DNA of 18,335 nucleotides from Actinomycetes bacterium. GTDB lineage: Bacteria > Actinomycetota > Actinomycetes > Actinomycetales > Microbacteriaceae. Position numbers and translations under genes: made by a program. The stretch spans positions 1 through 18,335 of the forward strand of contig JAEWJX010000020.1 in assembly GCA_023386365.1 (NCBI GenBank), read 5' to 3'. Within the stretch, counting starts at the first letter, position 1. The number at the start of each line of letters is the position of its first letter. This document shows positions 7,343-15,100 of the stretch, in pieces. A model generated the notes under the pieces. The model saw nothing but the letters and a program-made list of their open reading frames with translations. It had not been told where the DNA came from and made no database searches.

Positions 7343-9538
7343 GTGACCACCACCATCGGCACGACCGGGCGGATCGCGCGCGCGTCGGCGCGGCATCCGC
7401 TGCTCACCCTCGCGGCGTGGGCGGCGCTGCTGGCCGGCGTCGTCGCCGTGTCGATCGCAGGCGTCACCGGCGAGGGGCTCTTCGACCGGCTGGGGTCGCA
7501 GTGGTCGTGGGGGTCGACCGAATCAACGGAAGCCGACGAATTGCTCGCGGGCGGCGACGACGAGACCTCCACACTGCTGGTGCACGGCGTCGACCCCGCC
7601 GACCCGGAACTGGCGGCGATCACCGCGGACGCCGCATCCGAACTCGCCGCGCTGCCCGGCGTGGAGGTGGTCGACCCGCTCGCGATCCCCCGGCTGCCCG
7701 ATGGGTCGGTGCCGCCGCGGGCTGCCGCGCTGTTCGCCGACGACGGCGACGGCTTCCTGCTGACCGCCACCGTGCTCGCCGACGACGGGACCGTCGACGC
7801 GGCGACCGTCGATGCGGTCGACGAGCACCTCGCCGAGGTGGCCGACACGATCCGCGCGCAGCATCCGGATGCCGTGGCCGAGGTGGGCAGTTCGGCGCTG
7901 CTCGTCGACTCGATCATCACCACCTCCGAGAACGACCTGCGGCGGGGCGAGACGGTGGCGCTGCCCATCGCGCTGCTGGTGATGCTCGTCGTGTTCGGCG
8001 GGTTCCTCGCCGCCGGGCTGCCGCTGCTCGGGGCGGTCGTGTCGATCGTGGGCGGCCTCGGAGCACTGTTCGGCTTCACCTACCTGCTGGATGTGAACAC
8101 CACCGTCGTGAACGTGGTGACGGCGGTGGGCCTCGGCCTGTCGATCGACTACGGGCTGCTGATCGTGAGCCGGTTCCGGGAGGAGTCGCGGGCGTCGCCG
8201 GAGTCGGCTCGCGTCGACGTCGTCGCGCGCACGGCCGACACCGCGGGGCGCACGGTCGTGTACTCCGGCACGGTGTTCGCGATCGCGTCGCTCGGGCTGC
8301 TGCTCTTCGACTCGGCGATCGTGCGGGCGATCGGGCTGGGTGCCCTGTCGGTGACGGTCATCTCGATCGCCTCCGCGCTCACTCTGCTGCCGGCCCTGCT
8401 CGCGCTGCTCGGCGGGCCGCTGCTGAAGCCGGGGCTGCTCACCCGCATCCCCGGTGTCGGGCGCGCGCTCACCCGCTTCGGCGACGTCGCCCCCGACGAG
8501 GGGTTCTTCTCACGGCTCACCCGGCGCGTGCAGCGGCATCCGGCGGCGGTCACCCTCGCGTGCGCGGGTGTTCTGCTGCTGCTCGCGAGTCCCGTGCTGC
8601 AGTTGCGGCTCGCGAACACGAGCGTCGACTCGCTGCCCGCATCGTCGACGCAGTACGAGTTCATCACCGCCCTGCGCGATCACTTCCCCGCGGCCGCCGA
8701 CCCGCGCGTGGTGCTGGTCACCGGCACCGAGGAGGCGGCCGAGGCGTGGGCGGATGACGTGGCCGCTCTCGATCAGGTGACCGAGGTGAGCACCCCCGCG
8801 CGGGTGAACGATGTGTGGCGGGTGGCGGTGCAGGTGGAGCCGAAGACCGGAGGCGACGTGGTGCGCGAGGCCCGCGACGTGCGGCCGCCGGGCGACAGCT
8901 GGGTGACGGGCGCCGACGCCCGCACGGCCGACTTCGCCGCCACACTGGCGGAGGGCGCCCCCTGGGCGGCGCTCGTGATCGCGCTCGGCACCGTCGTGCT
9001 GCTGTTCCTCATGACCGGGTCGCTCGTCGTGCCGCTGAAAGCGCTCGTCGCGAGCGCGCTCTCACTGGGTGCGTCGATCGGCGTGCTCGTGTGGGGCTTC
9101 CAGGAGGGCCACTTCGCCGGCGCCATGGGCTTCGACCCGGATGACGTGATCGGCGTCGACGTGCTCGTGCTGCTGCTCACCCTCGTCTTCGGATTCGGGT
9201 TGGCGATGGACTACGAGATGTTCATCCTGTCGCGCATCACCGAACAGGTGGAGCGCGGGGTCGACGATGCGGAGGCGATCGCCCGCGGCATCCAACGCTC
9301 CGGCCGCATCATCACCTCCGCGGCGCTCATCATCATCGTCGTGTTCGCCGGCTTCGCGACCGGCGACCTCATGGTGATCAAACAGCTGGGCACCGCGCTG
9401 GCGGTGGCGGTGCTACTGGATGCGACGCTCGTGCGGTGCCTGCTCGTGCCCGCCTTCATGACCTGGCAGCGCCGGATCATGTGGTGGGCGCCGCGCTGGA
9501 TGAAACGGCTGCACGCCCGCTACGCGCTGCGCGACTAG
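7343..9538 (+). CDS. MMPL family transporter (RND superfamily)
   Basis: This 731-residue protein has the RND/MMPL layout: TM1 near 17-40, a large extracytoplasmic domain (about 45-200), a five-to-six helix bundle (about 203-365), a second TM and second extracytoplasmic domain (about 400-535), and a final helix bundle. The Asp-Tyr pairs that carry protons in MmpL proteins are present in both repeats: GLGLSIDYGLL (D269-Y270) and FGFGLAMDYEMF (D623-Y624). Relatives export lipids, pigments or hydrophobic drugs; the substrate here is unknown. I prefer the GTG at 7343 (start MTTTIGTTGRIARASARHP). The TTG at 7331 would add four residues but is more likely part of a -10. The stop is 14 bases from the stop of the convergent rlmB. 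Confidence 0.92.
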   Translation: MTTTIGTTGRIARASARHPLLTLAAWAALLAGVVAVSIAGVTGEGLFDRLGSQWSWGSTESTEADELLAGGDDETSTLLVHGVDPADPELAAITADAASELAALPGVEVVDPLAIPRLPDGSVPPRAAALFADDGDGFLLTATVLADDGTVDAATVDAVDEHLAEVADTIRAQHPDAVAEVGSSALLVDSIITTSENDLRRGETVALPIALLVMLVVFGGFLAAGLPLLGAVVSIVGGLGALFGFTYLLDVNTTVVNVVTAVGLGLSIDYGLLIVSRFREESRASPESARVDVVARTADTAGRTVVYSGTVFAIASLGLLLFDSAIVRAIGLGALSVTVISIASALTLLPALLALLGGPLLKPGLLTRIPGVGRALTRFGDVAPDEGFFSRLTRRVQRHPAAVTLACAGVLLLLASPVLQLRLANTSVDSLPASSTQYEFITALRDHFPAAADPRVVLVTGTEEAAEAWADDVAALDQVTEVSTPARVNDVWRVAVQVEPKTGGDVVREARDVRPPGDSWVTGADARTADFAATLAEGAPWAALVIALGTVVLLFLMTGSLVVPLKALVASALSLGASIGVLVWGFQEGHFAGAMGFDPDDVIGVDVLVLLLTLVFGFGLAMDYEMFILSRITEQVERGVDDAEAIARGIQRSGRIITSAALIIIVVFAGFATGDLMVIKQLGTALAVAVLLDATLVRCLLVPAFMTWQRRIMWWAPRWMKRLHARYALRD

Positions 9539-9552
9539 CGGCGCGGCCCCGT

Positions 9553-10536
9553 TCAGGACTCCGCGCGGAGCTTCGCCACCTCGTAGAGGGTGACCGAGAC
9601 GGCGATGCCGGCGTTGAGCGATTCGGTGTCGGCGCTGATCGGGATCGACACGATCGCGTCACACGCCTCGGTGACCAGACGCGACAGGCCCTTGCCCTCG
9701 CTGCCGACGACGATCACGATCGGGCGGTCGGCGAACGAGATGCCCGGCAGCGGGGTGTCGCCGCCGCCGTCAAGGCCGAGCACGAACACCCCCTCCTTCT
9801 TGAGGGCGTTGAGGGTCTGCGTGAGGTTCGCCGCCATCGCGACCGGCACACGGGCCGCGGCCCCCGCCGAGGTCTTCCAGGCGGATGCGGTCATCCCCAC
9901 GGAGCGACGCTGCGGCACGATGACCCCCTGCGCACCGAACGCCGCCGCGGACCGCACGATCGCACCCAGATTGCGCGGGTCGGTGACGCCGTCGAGCGCC
10001 ACCAGCAGGGGGGTCTTGCCCGCCGCGACAGCCTCGTGGAGCAGGTCGGTGGGGTGCGCGTACTCGTACGCGGGGACCTTCAGCACGACGCCCTGGTGCA
10101 CCGCATCCGGGCCGGTCATGCGGTCGAGCTCCTGGCGCATCACCTCGAGCACCGGGATCTGGCGCTTCGTCGCGATCGACAGCGCCTCCTTCATGCGGTC
10201 GTCCATGTCGGCGCGGGCCGCGATGTAGAGGGTGGAGGCGGGGATGCGCGCGCGCAGCGCCTCGACCACCGAGTTGCGGCCGGTGACCAGCTCGGAATCG
10301 TCGGTCTTGCGCGGGCGCGGCGCGCGGCGGGCGCCGCCATCCGACTTGCCGTGCCGCTCACGCGCGGCCTCCAGCCTGTCGTTCGCGGCCTTGCGCTTGC
10401 CGGCGACGTGCCAGCTGCGGTCGGTGGCCTTCGGGGTGGGCCCCTTGCCTTCGAGCGCCTTGCGGCCGTGGCCTCCCGTTCCGGTGGTCGCGCCCTTCTT
10501 GGTCTTGCGCGCCCCCGGGCGTCCCGGCTTGGTCAT
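9553..10536 (-). CDS. rlmB: 23S rRNA (guanosine-2'-O)-methyltransferase RlmB (TrmH/SpoU family)
   Basis: The 327-residue protein has a basic, low-complexity N-terminal extension (1-80, many Lys/Arg/Gly) followed by the substrate-binding domain (TGRNSVVEALRA at 85-96) and a SPOUT methyltransferase domain. The three SPOUT motifs are complete: LDGVTDPRNLGAIVRSA (181-197), IVIVVGSEGKGLSRLV (273-288) and IPISADTESLNAGIAVSVTLYE (298-319), which form the trefoil-knot AdoMet site. By family it 2'-O-methylates a guanosine of 23S rRNA (Gm2251 in E. coli). The ATG at 10536 is preceded by GAGGGAG with a six-base spacer; the longer frame to 10728 would run into cysS. It lies 22 bases after cysS and is likely co-transcribed with it. 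Confidence 0.94.
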   Translation of the reverse strand: MTKPGRPGARKTKKGATTGTGGHGRKALEGKGPTPKATDRSWHVAGKRKAANDRLEAARERHGKSDGGARRAPRPRKTDDSELVTGRNSVVEALRARIPASTLYIAARADMDDRMKEALSIATKRQIPVLEVMRQELDRMTGPDAVHQGVVLKVPAYEYAHPTDLLHEAVAAGKTPLLVALDGVTDPRNLGAIVRSAAAFGAQGVIVPQRRSVGMTASAWKTSAGAAARVPVAMAANLTQTLNALKKEGVFVLGLDGGGDTPLPGISFADRPIVIVVGSEGKGLSRLVTEACDAIVSIPISADTESLNAGIAVSVTLYEVAKLRAES

Positions 10537-10558
10537 GATGAGCTCCCTCGTTGGGTCG

Positions 10559-11971
10559 TCACGCGAGGCTCCAGCGGGCGCCTGCGGGTGTGTCGTCGAT
10601 CGCGATGCCCGCCGTGGCGAGCTCGTCGCGAATGCGGTCGGCGGATGCGAAGTCCTTGGATGCGCGGGCCGCGGTGCGGTCGGCGAGCAGCTTCTCGACG
10701 AGCGCGCCGAGCGCGATGCTCGCCGCATCCGATCCGCCGTCGGCCCATTCGGCCGCGGTCGGGTCGACGCCGAGCACGCGCGTCATGGCGAGCACCTGCT
10801 CGCGCAGCAGCGCCACCTCGCCGAAGTCGCCCGCGTCGAGCGCGGTGTTGCCGGCGCGCACGGTCTCGTGCAGCACGCCGAGCGCCTGCGGAACGCCCAG
10901 GTCGTCGTCGAGCGCGTCGCCGAACGCGTCGGGCACGCGGCCGTCGCCGGGGCCCGCCACCCGCGCGGATTCCAGGGCGCGACCCGCGCGCTCGAGGAAC
11001 CCGGCGATGCGGTCGAGGGCTGCCTCAGCCTCTTCGAGCGCGCCGTCGTGGTAGTCGATCGTGGACCGGTAGTGGGCGCTCGCCAGGTAGTAGCGCACCA
11101 CGATGGGGCGGGCGAGGGCGAGGAACTCGGCGGCGAAGATCGAGTTGCCGAGCGACTTCGACATCTTCTGCCCCTCGACCACGACGAGCCCGTTGTGCAC
11201 CCAGTAGCGGGCGAAGCCGTCGCCGGCCGCCGTCGACTGGGCCAGCTCGTTCTCGTGGTGGGGGAAACGCAGGTCGAGCCCGCCGCCGTGGATGTCGAAC
11301 TCGGGCCCCAAGTAGCGCTTCGACATGGCCGAGCATTCGATGTGCCATCCGGGTCGCCCAGCGCCCCACGGCGAGTTCCAGGATGCGGATTCCGGCTCGT
11401 CGGGCTTGCTGCCCTTCCAGAGCGCGAAGTCGCGGGGGTCGCGCTTGCCGCGGGTGGCGGCATCCGGCGACTCCGTCATGTCATCGATCTTTTGGCGCGT
11501 GAGTGCGCCGTACTCCGACCAGGTGCGCACGTCGAAGTAGACGTCGCCCGAACCGTCGTCGGCGACGTAGGCGTGCCCACGCTCGATGAGGGTGTCGATG
11601 AGTTCCTGCATCTGCGGGATGCTGGCGGTCGCGCGCGGTTCGTAGGTGGGCGGGAGGATGCCGATGGCGCGATACCCGGCCGTGAACTCCAGCTCCACCC
11701 GGTAGGCGACGGCCCACCACGGCTCCGCGTCGCTGGCGTTGACGAGCACCTTGTCGTCGATGTCGGTGACGTTGCGCACGAAGGTGACGTCGAATCCGCG
11801 GTACGAGAACCAGCGACGCCACAGGTCGTAGGCGAGCGCCGAACGCAGGTGGCCGACGTGCGGCGACGACTGCACGGTGGGTCCGCAGACGTACATGCCC
11901 ACCTTGCCGGGCTGGAGCGGCTCGAAGTCGCGCAGCGCCTGGGCGCGGCTGTCGTAGAGGCGGACGGTCAC
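10559..11971 (-). CDS. cysS: Cysteinyl-tRNA synthetase
   Basis: The 470-residue class I aminoacyl-tRNA synthetase charges tRNA-Cys. The HIGH motif is HVGH (38-41, in GPTVQSSPHVGHLRSAL) and the KMSKS loop is intact at 269-273. The zinc ligands that select cysteine are present: C29, C213 (GWHIECSAM), H238 and E242 (HHENE). The C-terminal helical domain ends normally, so the protein is full length. The GTG at 11971 starts the family-typical MTVRLYDS and is only 6 bases after a TAAACT -10, with no Shine-Dalgarno, so the mRNA is probably leaderless. In many actinobacteria cysS follows ispD/ispF directly; here a 4-kb gene separates them. Confidence 0.97.
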   Translation of the reverse strand: MTVRLYDSRAQALRDFEPLQPGKVGMYVCGPTVQSSPHVGHLRSALAYDLWRRWFSYRGFDVTFVRNVTDIDDKVLVNASDAEPWWAVAYRVELEFTAGYRAIGILPPTYEPRATASIPQMQELIDTLIERGHAYVADDGSGDVYFDVRTWSEYGALTRQKIDDMTESPDAATRGKRDPRDFALWKGSKPDEPESASWNSPWGAGRPGWHIECSAMSKRYLGPEFDIHGGGLDLRFPHHENELAQSTAAGDGFARYWVHNGLVVVEGQKMSKSLGNSIFAAEFLALARPIVVRYYLASAHYRSTIDYHDGALEEAEAALDRIAGFLERAGRALESARVAGPGDGRVPDAFGDALDDDLGVPQALGVLHETVRAGNTALDAGDFGEVALLREQVLAMTRVLGVDPTAAEWADGGSDAASIALGALVEKLLADRTAARASKDFASADRIRDELATAGIAIDDTPAGARWSLA

Positions 11972-11977
11972 CTGGCG

Positions 11978-11983
11978 AGTTTA
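11978..11983 (-). promoter_or_regulatory. -10 element of a leaderless cysS promoter
   Basis: The minus strand reads TAAACT here, followed by six bases and the GTG start at 11971. This is the TAnnnT spacing expected when transcription starts at the first base of the start codon. It gives cysS-rlmB its own promoter, consistent with their separation from carD-ispDF. Confidence 0.7.
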
Positions 11984-12021
11984 GCGGCGCGGGATGTGGC
12001 GACGGCCGAGGTGACATCGGT

Positions 12022-12049
12022 TAGACAAACGTCGCGACAGGTGGATAAG
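12022..12049 (+). promoter_or_regulatory. Promoter of the HtaA-domain gene
   Basis: TAGACA (12022-12027, 5 of 6 to TTGACA) and GATAAG (12044-12049, core ATAA of TATAAT) are separated by 16 bp. An alternative -10 is TAAGGT at 12046-12051 with an 18-bp spacer. Both -10 candidates overlap the iron box, so repressor binding would block RNA polymerase. Confidence 0.65.
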
Positions 12050-12064
12050 GTAAGCCTTACCTGA
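12046..12064 (+). promoter_or_regulatory. DtxR/IdeR-type iron box (operator)
   Basis: TAAGGTAAGCCTTACCTGA is a near-perfect palindrome that matches the 19-bp DtxR/IdeR consensus TWAGGTWAGSCTWACCTWA at 18 positions (only the penultimate G differs). It overlaps the -10 region and lies about 60 bases before the chosen start of the HtaA-domain gene. Iron-loaded DtxR/IdeR bound here would repress the gene, so expression should rise under iron starvation. Confidence 0.93.
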
Positions 12065-12114
12065 GTCACCCGCGATGGTGCGCGTCGCGTGACCGAGAAC
12101 ATTCCAACCCGTTC

Positions 12115-12118
12115 GGAG
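12115..12118 (+). promoter_or_regulatory. Ribosome binding site that favours a TTG start
   Basis: GGAG lies six bases before the TTG at 12125, which opens directly onto a classical signal peptide. The in-frame GTG at 12089 has no comparable Shine-Dalgarno. This is why the start is placed at 12125. Confidence 0.6.
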
Positions 12119-12124
12119 AATCCG

Positions 12125-15100
12125 TTGTCATACGCGCCTGCCCGCGTGCGCTCCCGCGCGCCGTGGACCGCCTTCCTCCTCGTCCCGCTGCTCGCACTCG
12201 CGACCGTGCTCGCACCGGGCTCCGTCGCGAACGCCGCCACCGGCGTCGTCACCGCCGAGGTGACCGCCGCATCCGAAGCGAGCGGCCTGACCGTGCACGT
12301 CACCGGCACCGGCCTCGACGGCATCACCGGCGTCTACGCCGCGATCATCGAGAAGGGCACCGAGGCGTCCGTCGGCACCGGAGGCGGCTACGCCGCATTC
12401 GGGTACTGGATGCCGCCGGGCGCCGGGATCACGGGCGGCGCCTTCGACCGCACCCTCACCGTGCCGACCGCGAACCTCGATCGCGACACCCAGTACGAGT
12501 TCCTCATCTGGCAGGGCCACAGCGCGCCCGACGCCACCACCATCTACGCCCGCACCGACGTGGCCGTGAGCGCCGCTCAGTGGGATGCGATCTTCCCGCC
12601 GCCCGCACCGGTGCCGACGATCACCACCGAGGTGACCGCCGCATCCGCCGCATCCGGGCTCACCGTGCGCGTCGTCGGCTCCGACTTCGGTGCCGTGACC
12701 GGTGCCTACGCGGCCGTCATCGTGAAGGGCACCGAGGAGTCCGTCTCGGCGGGCGGCGGCTACGCCGGCTTCGGCTACTGGATGACACCCGGTGCGATCA
12801 CGGGCGGCGCCTTCGACAAGACGATCCCCGTTCCCACCGCCGCGCTCGACCGCAACGCGCAGTACGAGGTCATCGTGTGGCAGGGCCACACCGCCCCCGA
12901 CGCGACCACCATGTACGCGCGCGCCGACGTGACCATCACCAGCACCCAGTGGAACACCGTCCTTCCCCCCACCTACGGCATCACCGTCGACAGCTCCGGG
13001 GTCGCCGGCGGTACCGTGCAGGTCACGGGCGTGCTGCCCGCCAGCTACGTCGCCACCGACGGCAGCACCCAGACCACCGGCGTCTACCTCATGTACTGCG
13101 CGCAGCCCGCAGGCGAGCCCGGATCGGGCGCGAGCGGACGCGCCGGCGGCACCGGCAACTGCAACAGCGCGTCGCAGAAGTGGGTCATCCAGCCCGGCGT
13201 CGCCGCCACCCCCGGCACCACCCAGATCGGCACCGTCGACGGCGGCGTGTGGACCTTCACCACCACCGTCACCGTGCCGAACGGCTTCGGCACCAAGACC
13301 TGCCTCGACGCGGCGACCGCCGCATCCGGCGCCGTGCAGTGCGGCATCGCCCTGCGCCTCGACCACAACTCGGGAGCCGGCGCCAACGCCACCTACACCT
13401 ACGACCGCTTCGTGCCGGTCGACGTGCCCGCCCCCGCCTACGGCATCACCGTCGACCAGGCGAACATCGCCGACGGCACCGTCGAGGTCACCGGCAAGTT
13501 CCCGACGAGCTACGTCGCCACCGACGGCAGCACCCAGACCACCGGCGTGTACCTCATGTACTGCGTGCAGCCGGCGGGTGAGCCCGGATCGGGCGCCACC
13601 GGACGCGCCGGCGGCACCGGCAACTGCAACAGCCCCGCGCAGAAGTGGGTCGTGCAGCCCGGCATCACCGCCACCCCCGGCACCACCCAGATCGGCACCG
13701 TGAGCGGAGGCGTCTGGACGTTCACCACCACCGTCGCCGTCGCCGAGACGTTCGGCACCAAGGCCTGCCTCGACGCCACGACCGCCGGCGACGGCGGCGT
13801 GCAGTGCGGCATCGCCGTGCGTCTCGACCACAACTCGGGAGCCGGCGCCAGCGCCACCTACACCTACGACCGCTTCGTGCCGGTGACCTTCGCGGCCCCC
13901 GAACCCGAGCCGGTCCCGACGATCACCGCCCAGGCGACCGCCGCCACCGCGGCCGACGGCCTGACCGTGCGCGTGGTCGGCAGCGGCTTCGACGGCATCA
14001 CCGGCGTCTACGCGGCCCTCATCGAGAAGGGCACCGAGAGCTCGGTGGGGACCTCCTCCGGCTACGCCGCCTTCGGGTACTGGATGCCGCCCGCCGCCGG
14101 GATCACTGGTGGCGCGTTCGACCGCACCCTGGTCGCACCCGCATCCGCACTCGACGCCGCCAAGCAGTACGAGGTGATCGTGTGGCAGGGGCACTCCGCC
14201 CCGAACGAGAGCACCCTCTACGACCGTGCCGACGTGACCGTCAGCGACGAGCAGTGGGCCGCGATCTTCCCGGAGGTGCCCACCATCACCGCCGGTGTGA
14301 CCGCGGCCAGCAAGGCCGACGGCCTCACGGTGAACGTCATCGGCACGCGGTTCGGCAGCATCTCGACCGCGTACGCCGCGGTCATCGAGAAGGGCACCGA
14401 GTCGCAGGTCACCGCGAGCGGCGGCTACGCCGGGTTCGGCTTCTGGGCGACCCCCGGCAGCATCACCGGCGGCGCGTTCGACAAGGACATCGTCGCCGCC
14501 ACCGCGAAGCTCGATAAGACCAAGCAGTACGAGGTCATCGTCTGGCAGGCGCACAGCACGCCCACCGCGAGCACCATCTATGCCCGTGCCGACGTGAGCG
14601 TCACCGCGGCGCAGTGGGCACTGCTCTTCCCCGCACCGAGCGGGCCGGGCACCACCCCTACCACGCCCACCACCCCGAGTCTCGGAGCCGGCAGCCTCGT
14701 CTGGGGCGTGAAGGCCAGCTTCCGCTCGTACGTCACCGGACCGATCGCGGGCGGCGCCATCACCACGAGCGGCACCGGCACCAGCATCGCCGGTTACGTG
14801 TTCCCGCAGGCGGGAGCGGCCAGCATCTCGGGCGGACTGGGCACCGTCGCGTACTCCGGTTCGGTGCGGTTCTCCGGACACGGCGGCGCGCTGGACCTGC
14901 GTCTCTCCGACCCGCAGGTGCGCATCGAATCCGCCACGAGCGGCACGCTCCTCGTGCGGGTGAACGGTGGGGAGCGCATCGGGTTCGCCGCGCTCGCTCT
15001 CGGCTCCGGTTCGACCCTCACCGACGGTTCGGTGAAGTACACCAACGCCGCCGCCACCCTCACCCCGGCCGGTGCCGACGCCTTCGAGTCGTTCTACGGC

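Noticed and set aside
5950..8079. Minus-strand open frame of 709 codons across the DUF4032 and MMPL genes
   Set aside because: It spans two well-supported genes and an intergenic terminator on the other strand and has low-complexity Ser/Ala/Arg composition, so it is a GC-bias shadow.
10537..10728. N-terminal extension of rlmB
   Set aside because: It would overlap the end of cysS by about 170 bases, and the ATG at 10536 has a strong ribosome binding site.
9436..12064. Plus-strand open frames of 688 and 610 codons over rlmB and cysS
   Set aside because: Both are antisense to essential, motif-complete genes and consist of Arg/Gly/Ala/Val-rich sequence without homology.
12242..14641. CRISPR-like or satellite repeats
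   Set aside because: The periodicity is 363-465 bp, in frame, and reflects protein modules; there are no short direct repeats with spacers.
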